From an uncultured Lachnospiraceae bacterium (GTDB taxonomy: Bacteria > Bacillota > Clostridia > Lachnospirales > Lachnospiraceae): a stretch of DNA of 54,736 bases. Below are positions 28,324 through 37,595 of the stretch, in pieces. Location of the stretch: assembly GCA_900315945.1 (NCBI GenBank), contig ONAZ01000020.1, positions 1-54,736 on the forward strand, read 5' to 3'. Every line of letters begins with the position of its first letter. Position 1 is the first letter of the stretch. The notes beneath the pieces were generated by a model. It saw nothing but the letters and a program-made list of their open reading frames with translations. It did not search any database and was not told the origin of the DNA. Both the position numbers and the translations under genes were made by a program.

Positions 28324-29034
28324 TTATCTATTGTATTTTATAATCATTCTATCTATAGTTTCCATTTCTTTTCGTAAAATGTCAAGTCTATAATTATCAG
28401 GAGAACCTATAATCATATTATCGGCTGCTTTCCTTATAGAATTATAATAAGAGACAAGATATTCTCTATATATCTCATCTCTTCTCTCTAACAATATATC
28501 ACTATAATAGAACTCCAGATTAATCAAATCATCATTTAACATCTGCGAATTATTCCCTGCATTTCTTATCTTCCATGCAAAATAGAATTTATTAGAATCC
28601 TTGGTGCATACCTCATCTTCTATGGAATATCCATTATTACAAAGGAAACCATATAGTTTCATATACTCACTCTGGGGCTGCAATATTATCTGGGAAATGT
28701 CTCTTAGAACATCTTCTCCATCTTCAAATATATGCATCATTACATTGCCACCCATTCCACATATAGTCATGGCGTCAGTTTCCATTTTCTTAAGATTTCT
28801 AACGCCATCACTTTGTCTGGTTTCTACAACAGACTCCATATCATATTTTATTATGTTTTCTACTGCCTTATCTAGAGGCCCCTTCTTGATATCCATAGCA
28901 ATAGCCTTATGAAATAAACCATTATCTATAAGATAAATAGGAAGATAGGCATGGTCACAACCCACATCACATATAACATTTCCCTTATCAAGAAGAGACG
29001 ACACCATATAAAGTCTCTTAGACAACTTAATCAT
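28324..29034 (-). CDS. trmK: tRNA (adenine-22-N1)-methyltransferase TrmK
   Basis: The protein has 236 residues. The SAM-binding Rossmann fold shows VICDVGCDHAYLPIYLID (about 20-37) and GMGGNVM, both family hallmarks, followed by a coiled-coil C-terminal helical part. TrmK methylates A22 of certain tRNAs. It lies 17 bases after rpoD, in the usual Firmicutes order rpoD-trmK-nif3. The ATG is 11 bases from a modest AAAGGATTATAG site. Confidence 0.9.
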   Translation of the reverse strand: MIKLSKRLYMVSSLLDKGNVICDVGCDHAYLPIYLIDNGLFHKAIAMDIKKGPLDKAVENIIKYDMESVVETRQSDGVRNLKKMETDAMTICGMGGNVMMHIFEDGEDVLRDISQIILQPQSEYMKLYGFLCNNGYSIEDEVCTKDSNKFYFAWKIRNAGNNSQMLNDDLINLEFYYSDILLERRDEIYREYLVSYYNSIRKAADNMIIGSPDNYRLDILRKEMETIDRMIIKYNR

Positions 29035-29051
29035 TCTATAATCCTTTGTAA

Positions 29052-30614
29052 CTATGATTCAAGATAATCTTTTAACTTTCTACTACGACTTGGATGACGA
29101 AGCTTCCTTAATGCTTTAGCTTCAATCTGTCTAATACGCTCACGAGTTACGCTAAATTCTTTACCAACTTCTTCAAGTGTACGGCTTCTTCCATCTTCAA
29201 GACCAAAACGAAGAATAAGGACTTTCTTCTCTCTTTCTGTAAGAGTCTCAAGCACTTCTTCTAACTGTTCTCTAAGAAGAGTCTGAGTTGCAGCTTCAGC
29301 AGGGACTGGTACATTATCATCCTGAATAAAGTCACCAAGATGAGAGTCCTCCTCTTCACCAATTGGTGTCTCTAGCGATACAGGCTCTTGACTAATCTTA
29401 AGAATTTCTCTAACCTTTTCTACAGAAATACCCATTTCTTCTGCGATTTCTTCTGATGTAGCCTCTCTTCCAAGTTCTTGTAATAACTGTCTTGACACAC
29501 GAATAAGCTTATTAATTGTCTCAACCATATGAACTGGTATACGAATTGTACGAGCCTGATCTGCAATAGCTCTAGTTATAGCCTGTCTAATCCACCATGT
29601 AGCATATGTTGAGAATTTATAACCCTTAGTATAATCGAACTTCTCAACAGCCTTAACAAGACCAAGATTTCCTTCCTGAATTAAGTCAAGGAAAAGCATT
29701 CCACGACCAACATAACGCTTAGCAATACTTACAACGAGACGAAGATTAGCTCCTGTAAGCTTTTGCTTTGCTTCGTTACCTATATCAACAATAACTCTCT
29801 TCTCTGATATTTCTTTGTTAAGTTCTTCTATCTCTTCTTCTGAAAGAGGATTCTCAGCGCCCTCCTCTGTTCCTTCACGAAGTCTCTTCTGAAGTTCTTT
29901 CATTTCCTCGTTAGCCTTAATGCCATCTTCCATCTTCATAGCAAGCTCTCGCTCTTCATCGGCAGTAAGAAGTTGAACCTGACCAATATCCTTAAGATAC
30001 ATTCTAACAGGATCTTCTGTGCTTACGCCTTCTGCCACAGTAAGATCTAGAGCCTCTTTGGCATCATCTCCATCAAGTTCTAAGTCTTCTTCGCTTTCAT
30101 CTTCACGAATAACTGCAATCTGCTTACTCTCGAGATAATCAATTGCTCCTTCTAGAAGAGTGGAATCAATAGCATCATTTTTGAAGAAATCTTCTATTTC
30201 ATGATACTCTAGTATACCCTTTTCCTTACCAATATCTGCCAGTTTCTCCAGCTTCTCGTAGTATTCTGCCTTGCTTAAAGTATCTCCAGATGGGGCACTG
30301 GCACCTTCTAATTCACCAGTATCTCCAACGCCACTAAGGCCTCCTACAATATCACTAATTCCATCATCGTAGTCCTCATCAGTGATAACATCAATAGACG
30401 AGATATCTTCGTCGAAATTGTCAAGATCTTCTTCTGGGATGTCTTCTTCTACTGCGATTTCATCAAATTCTTCATCGTAGTCCTCATCCTCGTCATATTC
30501 TTCATCTTCATCATATTCTTCGTCGAACTCATCTTCATCGTATTCTTCATTTTCAAGTTCTTCATCTAATCCTTCTACTTCTTCGATTATTTCTTCCTTT
30601 TTCTTTCTAGCCAT
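29052..30614 (-). CDS. rpoD: Primary sigma factor RpoD (sigma-A)
   Basis: The protein has 520 residues, about 140 more than Bacillus SigA. The extra part is a very acidic N-terminus (about residues 5-65: repeated EYDEDE and DEE). Regions 1.2-4.2 are complete: [12 protein letters not shown] (1.2), [15 protein letters not shown] and [14 protein letters not shown] (2.2-2.4), region 3, and [20 protein letters not shown] (4.2). The acidic part may mask DNA binding by free sigma, as region 1.1 does in other primary sigmas (inference). It directs RNA polymerase to housekeeping promoters. It follows dnaG. Confidence 0.95.
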   Translation of the reverse strand: MARKKKEEIIEEVEGLDEELENEEYDEDEFDEEYDEDEEYDEDEDYDEEFDEIAVEEDIPEEDLDNFDEDISSIDVITDEDYDDGISDIVGGLSGVGDTGELEGASAPSGDTLSKAEYYEKLEKLADIGKEKGILEYHEIEDFFKNDAIDSTLLEGAIDYLESKQIAVIREDESEEDLELDGDDAKEALDLTVAEGVSTEDPVRMYLKDIGQVQLLTADEERELAMKMEDGIKANEEMKELQKRLREGTEEGAENPLSEEEIEELNKEISEKRVIVDIGNEAKQKLTGANLRLVVSIAKRYVGRGMLFLDLIQEGNLGLVKAVEKFDYTKGYKFSTYATWWIRQAITRAIADQARTIRIPVHMVETINKLIRVSRQLLQELGREATSEEIAEEMGISVEKVREILKISQEPVSLETPIGEEEDSHLGDFIQDDNVPVPAEAATQTLLREQLEEVLETLTEREKKVLILRFGLEDGRSRTLEEVGKEFSVTRERIRQIEAKALRKLRHPSRSRKLKDYLES

Positions 30615-30654
30615 AACAATCTCCTTTATAAATGTGTTTTAACCATAAGCCCTG

Positions 30655-32487
30655 TCACAAGAGGTCAATATCACGCAAATTCCTAATATCTTCTTTAATC
30701 TTCCTAATCCTTTTTCCTGCTCCAGGCTTGGTCTTATCAACATTATTCAAGCCTTCATTCTTTAGTTTGATTAGAGTTTCTTTAAGAAGAGTCTCTTTGT
30801 CCTTCTTACTTTCTAATCCTTCTATCTTAGTATGGAGCATCTTGGCAATCTCCTGATGTGCTTCATTATCTTCGAAAGCACACATTATAGATGCAGGTTC
30901 AAACTCTTTATTCTCAGAAAGTGCAGCAAACATCTCTGTTGCTATATCTCTATATAGTCCTTCTGAAAAATCAAGAGGCTCAAGATAATTACTAATTGCA
31001 TTATATAGAGCCGGCTCATCAAGAAGCCATGTAAGAAGAATGCCTTCTGTTTCTTTCAAGCCCTCTTTACCCTTGTTCTTAGCATCTGTCTTCTTTGGAA
31101 ATGCACTTACTTCAGAAGACTCATTATCGTTATAAAAATCAGACTTAGAATATCCCTTATACACTTCCTCTTGTATAGCATTAAGTTCATCCTTATTCTT
31201 AGACACATCACGAACAAGCTCTCTTAAGCTATCAGGGCTAACATTATACATATCGGCAAGAACTACAATATAATTCTCCCTTTCAATCTCTGTTGGAATA
31301 GTAATAATTCGCCCTGCCATATTACGAAAGAACCTGTTATTCTCTTCAGGATCATTAACATCAAAGTCCTCTCGACGCTTTCTTATTGCAAATAGGAAGC
31401 TGTTCTCAGCATTTTTAATCCTTTCTTCGAAAGCCTCTGCACCCTTTGCCTTAATATATTCGTCAGGGTCTTTGTATTCTTCCATTGTTATAACTTTGCA
31501 ATCCACTTCAAGAAGCCTCATCATGCCAATTGCTCGAAGGGCTGCATCGACGCCAGCATAATCACTATCAAAGCATATATATATCTTCTTATGTGAATCT
31601 TTGAGTTTCTTAACATGTTGCTTAGTAAGGGCTGTTCCAAGTGCTGCAATTGCATTATCAAATCCAGCTCTATGAAGGGCAATAACATCCATATATCCTT
31701 CACATAATATGAACATGTCCCGACGAGTCCTTTTAGCAACATTAAAGCCATATATGGTATTTCTCTTCTCAAATATCTCATTTTCACGAGAATTAAGATA
31801 TTTGGGCTTAGAATCGTCAAGGACACGACCACCAAGAGCTATAGGATTACCATTGGCATCAAGAATCGGAAACATCACTCGATTAATAAAATAATCTCTT
31901 GGTCCCTTCTTCTCATCAAATACCACAAGACCGGCATCCTTCATAATCTCTTCTTCGTAGCCCTTGCTCTTAAGGAATTGATACAAGCTATCCCATTTCT
32001 TATCAGCATATCCAAGGGCAAAAATCTTCATGGTATCATCGTCGAGATTTCGCGCCTTGGCAAAATAATCCATTCCAACTTTACCGCCACTTGAATGGAG
32101 CCTTGCATAATAGTAATTCGCAGCATCCTTATATATATTCTTAAGCTTTGTTCGCTTCGTCTGCCTTGCCTTCTGGGCATTAGTCATAGGTTGCTTAGGC
32201 AGGGCATAACCGCACCGATTAGCCAATTCTTCCACTGCCTCTGGAAATGTGTATTTGTTATATTCCATAAGAAATGTATATACATTTCCACCCATATGAC
32301 ATCCGAAGCAATAAAACATCTGCTTACTTCTGGTTACAGAAAAGGATGGTGAATTCTCATTATGGAAAGGACACAAGCCAAAATAATTAGAGCCACTCTT
32401 TTTAAGTTGTACATACGACGAGATTACATCTACAATATCGTTCCTAGAACGAACTTCTTCAATAACCTCTTCAGAATACATTGGCAT
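30655..32487 (-). CDS. dnaG: DNA primase DnaG
   Basis: The protein has 610 residues. The CHC2 zinc ribbon uses C39, H42, C60 and C63 (LCPFHNENSPSF and YCFGC). A TOPRIM domain follows, with ILCEGYMDVIAL and CFDSDYAGVDAA carrying the catalytic acidic residues. The C-terminal 150 residues would contact the replicative helicase. DnaG makes RNA primers for replication. It is between dgt and rpoD in the classic macromolecular synthesis order. Confidence 0.95.
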   Translation of the reverse strand: MPMYSEEVIEEVRSRNDIVDVISSYVQLKKSGSNYFGLCPFHNENSPSFSVTRSKQMFYCFGCHMGGNVYTFLMEYNKYTFPEAVEELANRCGYALPKQPMTNAQKARQTKRTKLKNIYKDAANYYYARLHSSGGKVGMDYFAKARNLDDDTMKIFALGYADKKWDSLYQFLKSKGYEEEIMKDAGLVVFDEKKGPRDYFINRVMFPILDANGNPIALGGRVLDDSKPKYLNSRENEIFEKRNTIYGFNVAKRTRRDMFILCEGYMDVIALHRAGFDNAIAALGTALTKQHVKKLKDSHKKIYICFDSDYAGVDAALRAIGMMRLLEVDCKVITMEEYKDPDEYIKAKGAEAFEERIKNAENSFLFAIRKRREDFDVNDPEENNRFFRNMAGRIITIPTEIERENYIVVLADMYNVSPDSLRELVRDVSKNKDELNAIQEEVYKGYSKSDFYNDNESSEVSAFPKKTDAKNKGKEGLKETEGILLTWLLDEPALYNAISNYLEPLDFSEGLYRDIATEMFAALSENKEFEPASIMCAFEDNEAHQEIAKMLHTKIEGLESKKDKETLLKETLIKLKNEGLNNVDKTKPGAGKRIRKIKEDIRNLRDIDLL

Positions 32488-32496
32488 AATGCACCT

Positions 32497-33519
32497 CTAG
32501 AAATTGTCTACATGCCATGCAGTAGGCATATAATACTCATTAAATTTGCTAATTGCATATTGATCCGTCATACCTGCAATATAATCGCAGACCACCCTGT
32601 CTTTTGCTTCACCTTCATTAAGCATGTTTCTAAACTTATCAGGAATAGAATCAATATTCTCCATATAATACTCAAACAACTGCTCTATCATACGACGAGC
32701 TTTAACTTCTTCTGCTTTGGCAATCTCATTCTTATATACATGTTCGAACATAAACTTACGAAGGTCAAACATTGCCTGGCTTATTTCATCCGACATACTT
32801 ATCTTCTCATTATTCATACTTTGAATAATAACATCATGAATAAGGGTATCAAGGCGTTCTTTTGTACTAGAGCCTATAACTGCCCTTATATCACTTGGGA
32901 TATCTGCTTCGCAAAGAAGATTCCCTCTAATAGCATCGTCAATATCATGATTTACATAAGCGATTTTGTCAGAAAGTCTTACAATTTGGCCTTCTGGAGT
33001 AGCTGGCATAGATTCAGTCTGATGATTTTTTATACCATCTCTTACTTCCCAAGTAAGATTAAGTCCATTACCTGATTTCTCTAACTTCTCAACTATTCTA
33101 ACGCTCTGCTCGCTATGTACAAATCCACCTTCACACAAATCATTAAGAACTCTCTCACCAGAATGACCAAATGGTGTATGACCAAGATCGTGACCTAGTG
33201 CTATGGCTTCTACCAAATCTTCATTAAGCCTTAAGGCTTTGGCAATAGTTCTTGCATTCTGTGAGACTTCAAGTGTATGAGAAAGTCTCGTCCTATAATG
33301 ATCTCCCTTAGGAGTAAGAAATACTTGAGTCTTATTCTTAAGTCTTCTAAATGACTTACTATGGAGTATCCTGTCTCTGTCTCTCTGGAATACAGGACGA
33401 ATATCACACTGAGGTTCGTCCCTGTCTCTGCCCTTAGAATTCTCGTCTAAAGTTGCCCAGGAAGCCAGGTTTTCTCGCTCCATTTGTTCAATTTTTTCGC
33501 GGATTGTAATCTCTTTCAC
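32497..33519 (-). CDS. dgt: dGTP triphosphohydrolase-like HD protein
   Basis: The start is placed at GTG 33519, 6 bases after GAGGTG; another in-frame GTG at 33528 overlaps that site. The product is 340 residues. It is an HD-domain phosphohydrolase of the Dgt family: SKSFRRLKNKTQVFL, RTRLSHTLEVSQ with the first metal-binding His, LGHDLGHTPFGHSGE with the HD pair, and KIAYVNHDIDDA with the last Asp. It probably hydrolyses dGTP or related dNTPs and lies directly upstream of dnaG, 10 bases before it. Confidence 0.92.
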   Translation of the reverse strand: MKEITIREKIEQMERENLASWATLDENSKGRDRDEPQCDIRPVFQRDRDRILHSKSFRRLKNKTQVFLTPKGDHYRTRLSHTLEVSQNARTIAKALRLNEDLVEAIALGHDLGHTPFGHSGERVLNDLCEGGFVHSEQSVRIVEKLEKSGNGLNLTWEVRDGIKNHQTESMPATPEGQIVRLSDKIAYVNHDIDDAIRGNLLCEADIPSDIRAVIGSSTKERLDTLIHDVIIQSMNNEKISMSDEISQAMFDLRKFMFEHVYKNEIAKAEEVKARRMIEQLFEYYMENIDSIPDKFRNMLNEGEAKDRVVCDYIAGMTDQYAISKFNEYYMPTAWHVDNF

Positions 33520-33587
33520 GTAAATCACCTCAATATAGTATAGTCAATCCATGTGTGATTTCCTTTTTTTATTTTGAAATATTTTGT

Positions 33588-33850
33588 AGGGGTGTGGAGG
33601 GTGTGTGGTGAAGAAGTATATGTTTTCTGCTAGTAGTTATTCGTGAAGTATATGTAAGTGATTGATATATAACATTGCAAAACACATGTGACAGAAACCG
33701 GCAACTGAACCATCATCCAGATGGCAGTTGCCTATTTCCGACATCCTTGTCGGAAATTTTCTTTTATTAATCAATCACTAACATATCCTTTCACTCTAAC
33801 TAAAACGCAAAAAACATATCCTCCTCCACCTCACACTCGCCACACACTGC
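33588..33850. repeat. Nested palindrome, element B (family of six)
   Basis: In the dgt upstream gap. Arms 33588-33666 and 33770-33850 are complementary at roughly three quarters of positions. The inner conserved stem ATATGTAAGTGATTGAT (33650-33666) pairs with 33770-33786. The apex starts GACAGAAACC and has hairpin 1 at 33700-33732 (inner stem CCATC/GATGG, loop ATCCA) and hairpin 2 at 33735-33756 (TTTCCGACA/TGTCGGAAA, loop TCCT). Confidence 0.85.
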
Positions 33851-33861
33851 ACTCTTCGCCA

Positions 33862-34094
33862 CGCATCTTCGGGTGGCCATGCCTTTGTACGGTTTAACTC
33901 GAGTGGTAGTATATATTAGTGATTGAAAGAAGCGAGGAAATTTCTTGCCACGGAAGGCAAGAAAAACCGACTGGCGTCTGAGACGCGTCAGTCGGTGTTT
34001 TCCGTCATCATTATTATAAAAAACTATATATCAATCACTTATATATACTCCACGAAGAGTTACTAGTACAAAGGCATGGCCACCCGAAGATGCG
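33862..34094. repeat. Nested palindrome, element C, opposite orientation (family of six)
   Basis: Outer arms 33862-33890 and 34066-34094 are a perfect 29-bp inverted repeat, GC-rich for this genome. The inner stem pairs AGTGATTG with CAATCACT. The apex hairpins are 33941-33964 (TTTCTTGCC/GGCAAGAAA) and 33966-33996 (ACCGACTG/CAGTCGGT with inner GCGTC/GACGC). Read on the minus strand it has the layout of element B with nearly every stem base changed and pairing kept. Only 11 bases separate it from B. Confidence 0.85.
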
Positions 34095-34135
34095 CCCTCG
34101 CATAAACCCACGAAGAAATGCGCCTAAAGAAGCAC

Positions 34136-34936
34136 CTACTTAATGGTAACTATATTAGAGCCAAACCATTTATTAGAAATCTGGTCCATGCCACCATCAG
34201 CAGCAAGTTCATGTAATGCCTTGTTAACCTTATCGCGAAGTTCTGTATTGTTCTTAGCAAATCCAACACCATATTGCTCTGAAGCAATTGCCTCAGGAAG
34301 TAGGCGGAATGCTTTCTTATCTGTATTAATCTTGTATTCAGCAACTCCTGAATCCATAATTACAGCATCAACAGCACCAGCTTCAAGATCCATAAGGGCT
34401 GTATTATAATCTGCTACTGATACAAGGTTTTTAAATGTTGCCTTAAGAGCAGCACCATCACCTTGTGCAAGTGCAGCTTCTGCAGATGATTCCTTCTGAA
34501 CTTCTACAGTCTTATCTGCAAGGTCATTCTTACTTTGGATTGGACTATCACTCTTTACAACAATAATCTGCTTATTATCAAGATATGGCTCAGACCATGC
34601 ATATTGATCTTCACGTCCTTGAATTGTAAATCCATTCCAAATACAATCAATTGTTCCTGCATTTAACTCAGCATCCTTAGCATCCCAATCAATTGGTTGA
34701 TAAGCAACTTCCATACCAAGCTTATTAGCTACAGCAGCTGCAAGATCTAGGTCAAATCCTGTAAAGTTACCTGCTTCATCCTTAAATCCATAAGGTGGGA
34801 ACTCTGCATCGAATCCTACTACAAGAGTCTTCTCATCATTTTTTACTGTCTTCTTGCTTGAACAACTACATCCACAAATTGCAAGTACCATAACAGCGAT
34901 AAGAGATATTGCAATTATTCCTTTTAATTTTCTCAT
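34136..34936 (-). CDS. Polar amino-acid ABC transporter substrate-binding lipoprotein
   Basis: The start ATG 34936 follows GAGGAAGGAAACA and gives 266 residues. The signal peptide ends in a lipobox-like LAICG^C, so it should be lipid-anchored on the outer face of the membrane. It is a family 3 binding protein: VVGFDAEFPPYGFKDEAGNFTGFDLDLA, then AELNAGTIDCIWNGF, and the hinge region SPIQSKNDL. It should bind a polar amino acid such as glutamine, cystine or arginine; the exact ligand cannot be read. Permease and ATPase are encoded 2.7 kb away on the other strand. Confidence 0.88.
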   Translation of the reverse strand: MRKLKGIIAISLIAVMVLAICGCSCSSKKTVKNDEKTLVVGFDAEFPPYGFKDEAGNFTGFDLDLAAAVANKLGMEVAYQPIDWDAKDAELNAGTIDCIWNGFTIQGREDQYAWSEPYLDNKQIIVVKSDSPIQSKNDLADKTVEVQKESSAEAALAQGDGAALKATFKNLVSVADYNTALMDLEAGAVDAVIMDSGVAEYKINTDKKAFRLLPEAIASEQYGVGFAKNNTELRDKVNKALHELAADGGMDQISNKWFGSNIVTIK

Positions 34937-35048
34937 TATTGTTTCCTTCCTCTTTTTTATTATAAACCGCAAATATCAATTAGCGATTTACCACATTAAC
35001 ACAATAAAAACTACCATATTTCGCAAAAAAAGTAAAGAATTATGAAAT

Positions 35049-35079
35049 AAAAATACCACCCCTGGGAATAAGGGTGGTA
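35049..35079 (-). terminator. Terminator after the coiled-coil gene
   Basis: TACCACCC pairs with GGGTGGTA around a 10-nt loop, followed on the minus strand by TTTTTATTT. It lies about 65 bases past the stop at 35143. Confidence 0.8.
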
Positions 35080-35142
35080 AAAAATAGTTATTTACTACTA
35101 TTAGGGAAATTATATGTAGTTATAACTAGTGTGTGAACTTAT

Positions 35143-36243
35143 TTATAAAGACAAATCAAGGGATGCTCCCTCTAATTGTCCTGAATCTATTGCAGGAATA
35201 TTTCCTGCGGATGCTTCTACTGCACTAATTGCAGGAGTTGCAAAACCAACAGCACCTGTACTAATTGGGCTTATATTAGTGGATTTAGCCTGGCTTTCTA
35301 CTGTTATCTTAATTATTGCTTTAAGATAATCCAGATCAGCTTTCATAATAGCCTTATTCTCAGATGCTCTGTGCTTTGCTTTTAGTTTATTAAAATCTTC
35401 CTCGCTCATATGAGGATCAACTATTTCCATAGACTCAGCAAGTTGCATCATTTCTTCTAGCTCTTCTAACTCGTCTTCTCCAAATGATTCAATCATTTCA
35501 TTTAACTCCTGAATCATTTCATCTGACATTTCTTCTAGATTTTGCTTCTTTACTTCATCTACTATTTCACCAAGCATCTCCAGCTTTTCTTCAAATATAG
35601 CATCTTCTTTCTCGGATATTTTCTCTTCTGTAAAAGATGCTGCTTCATTTATAGTGTTTTCACTCTTCTCACTTGCTTCATCTCTCTTCATAGTGTTAGA
35701 AACAAGTTCTTCTAATTCAAGATTGTGCTTCTTCTTTCTTGCAGCCATTTCCATTCTTTCAGCATGAATAAGTGCAGCCTGCAATTCTTCATTATCATCA
35801 CGATTATTAGAGAGCTTTCGCTTAATCTCAATAACCTTACGCTTAGCAGCTATAACTGCCTGGCCAGCGCTTACAGATGTCTTAGCACTTCTAATCCTTG
35901 AAGATACTTCTTTGTAATTGTATTTGTATTTTGCAACAGATTTTGCTTTCTTCTCATAATTAGATGTAAGATCCAGATACCCATTAGATTTACTGCTAAG
36001 AGTTGCACTATGAGAATTAGCATTTGTCTTATTAGCTGGCTCAGTAAGCCCTCTTATCAAATCTCTAAGCTTATCATTCTTAATAGCTCTCTCGCTTCTC
36101 TTATCCTCTGCATATCTGCTTTGAATAGAAGCCACTATAGATGAATTAGCATTACTTTTCACATTTTGCTTGAAAAAGCCCGAATTGTCCCTATTCTTGT
36201 TGTAATTAGTATATGAAGTTATGGAATTAAATTTAAGATTCAT
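35143..36243 (-). CDS. Uncharacterised coiled-coil protein (Lachnospiraceae-type)
   Basis: The start ATG 36243 follows AAGGAAGG; the product has 366 residues. I do not recognise a family. There is no signal peptide. Residues 1-110 are polar, Ser/Asn/Lys-rich and probably disordered. About 110-190 is basic and helical (SAKTSVSAGQAVIAAKRKV). About 195-300 is a strongly acidic coiled coil. The C-terminus is Ala/Pro-rich and flexible. It follows the DUF6033-like gene by 18 bases and probably shares its promoter, so the two likely act together. Confidence 0.7.
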   Translation of the reverse strand: MNLKFNSITSYTNYNKNRDNSGFFKQNVKSNANSSIVASIQSRYAEDKRSERAIKNDKLRDLIRGLTEPANKTNANSHSATLSSKSNGYLDLTSNYEKKAKSVAKYKYNYKEVSSRIRSAKTSVSAGQAVIAAKRKVIEIKRKLSNNRDDNEELQAALIHAERMEMAARKKKHNLELEELVSNTMKRDEASEKSENTINEAASFTEEKISEKEDAIFEEKLEMLGEIVDEVKKQNLEEMSDEMIQELNEMIESFGEDELEELEEMMQLAESMEIVDPHMSEEDFNKLKAKHRASENKAIMKADLDYLKAIIKITVESQAKSTNISPISTGAVGFATPAISAVEASAGNIPAIDSGQLEGASLDLSL

Positions 36244-36261
36244 TCCACTCACCTTCCTTTA

Positions 36262-37071
36262 CTAACCCTTAAAGTCAATTGAATTACCAAGAGCCATCTC
36301 AGCTTCTGTCATAACAAATGTGTTATTATAAGAATAGGCTGCTACATTAGATATAAGACTTTCAATTGAATCAGCCTGTATAATCTCATAATCTTCAATT
36401 TCGAATTTCTCTTTTATATTCTCAAATCTCTCTTCAGTTGCTTCTTTTTCTGCTTTCTTCTTCTCTTTTACTTTCTCTTCCTGCTTCTTTTCAGCATTTT
36501 TCTCAATGCGTTCTTTCTGCATATCAAGAGATTTCTTAACTGTTGCGAAGAACTTCTCATTGCCGTTAGAATCAACTGACATTCCGAAATTACTTACGCT
36601 TGCACCAGAACTTGCAAAGCTACTCTTAGCCTGTGCCATCTTAGTCTGTGCAGAATCAAGTATTGCTTCATATTTCTTACGGAAATTCTCATCTGACGCC
36701 ATCTTCTCTATCTTTTCAGCGTCAAGAAGAACAACCATTTTACTTGCATTACCATAAGATGCCGCATTAGCCTGAACCTGATTTTTTACATCAGAACTAA
36801 CTGCAATAAATTCCATATTATGATACTTCGCTTTCAATTTCTCATAATACTTTGCAGCATTCTCAGACAATTTGACATTGCCAATTGTATATCCATATTC
36901 TGTTTTCGTAGGTACAAGGGAACTAGAGGCATCAATTGGAGACCACTTCTTAGCATCAACCTTACTTGATGTACTAGTAGCACTAGATGCGCTCTTCTCA
37001 GATTGAGATTTACTTGTATTGTATGTTTGACTAGCCTGCGTATACGCAGCAATTTCATTAATACCTGTCAT
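36262..37071 (-). CDS. DUF6033-like protein
   Basis: The start ATG 37071 follows AAGGAGG; the product has 269 residues. It opens with TGINEIAAYTQ, then a Ser/Thr-rich linker, then a core YYEKLKAKYHNMEFIAV, MVVLLDAEKIEKMASD and VSNFGMSVDSNGNEKFF, a Lys/Glu coiled coil, and the ending GNSIDFKG. This layout recalls DUF6033 proteins of Lachnospiraceae (from memory). There is no signal peptide. The N-terminal opening resembles that of flagellar export substrates or cytoplasmic partners, but no proven role is known. A possible sigma-28-type promoter lies upstream. Confidence 0.7.
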   Translation of the reverse strand: MTGINEIAAYTQASQTYNTSKSQSEKSASSATSTSSKVDAKKWSPIDASSSLVPTKTEYGYTIGNVKLSENAAKYYEKLKAKYHNMEFIAVSSDVKNQVQANAASYGNASKMVVLLDAEKIEKMASDENFRKKYEAILDSAQTKMAQAKSSFASSGASVSNFGMSVDSNGNEKFFATVKKSLDMQKERIEKNAEKKQEEKVKEKKKAEKEATEERFENIKEKFEIEDYEIIQADSIESLISNVAAYSYNNTFVMTEAEMALGNSIDFKG

Positions 37072-37147
37072 AATATCTACCTCCTTGTAGAAAAAAGCGG
37101 AATCCTTTCCGTTAATAACAACAGACAAATATAGTTTTCTAAATTAT

Positions 37148-37174
37148 ATTTCGGACAAAAACTTCATAACTTTA
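37148..37174 (-). promoter_or_regulatory. Possible sigma-28 (motility) promoter
   Basis: On the minus strand TAAAGTTA (37167-37174), an 11-base spacer, and TCCGAAAT (37148-37155). The sigma-28 consensus is TAAAGTTT-N11-GCCGATAA: 7 of 8 bases match at -35 and 5 of 8 at -10 including CCGA. An overlapping TATAAT (about 37143-37148) could serve sigma-A instead. Confidence 0.4.
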
Positions 37175-37201
37175 GCATATTTTTTATTTTTTTGGGTATG
37201 A

Positions 37202-37509
37202 CGCTGATTCTTTTATATGAATTTACTCCTATCATATTACATACAAGTATATATAGACACCCTTATACAAGTAATTCTTCGCTAATTATATGTAAGTGAT
37301 TGATATACAAGCTCTATATATTTTCGACAGAAACCGGCAACTGATCCATCATCCAGATGGCAGTTGCCTATTTCCGACATCCATGTCGGAAATTTTCTTC
37401 AATTAATCAATCACTAACATATACTAAGCTTGAATTAAAAAGTATAAGGATATCTACATTTACTTGTATGTAAATATCAAAAATAAGTATTCATATAAAA
37501 GAATCAGCG
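37202..37509. repeat. Nested palindrome, element D (family of six)
   Basis: It nearly fills the divergent gap. Paired blocks from outside in: 37202-37222 with 37489-37509 (21 bp, perfect), 37238-37249 with 37461-37472 (12 bp, perfect), 37261-37268 with 37442-37449 (8 bp), then ATATGTAAGTGATTGAT with ATCAATCACTAACATAT. The apex hairpins are 37336-37368 (loop ATCCA) and 37371-37392 (loop TCCA). The apex sequence is almost the same as in B and E. Confidence 0.88.
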
Positions 37510-37538
37510 CCAATATAAAAATCTAGGACAAATCTGTT

Positions 37539-37566
37539 TTGCTTGATACACAATTTATGGTATAAT
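37539..37566 (+). promoter_or_regulatory. Promoter of the amino-acid permease/ATPase pair
   Basis: TTGCTT (37539-37544), 16-base spacer, extended -10 TGGTATAAT (TATAAT at 37561-37566). The start codon at 37596 follows AAAGGAG. Confidence 0.7.
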
Positions 37567-37595
37567 CCATAAGGTTGATTAATAAAGGAGATACT

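Noticed and set aside
32362-33075. A 237-codon plus-strand frame opposite the dnaG start and dgt
   Set aside because: It runs antisense to two well-conserved genes, has no ribosome binding site and no recognisable domain.
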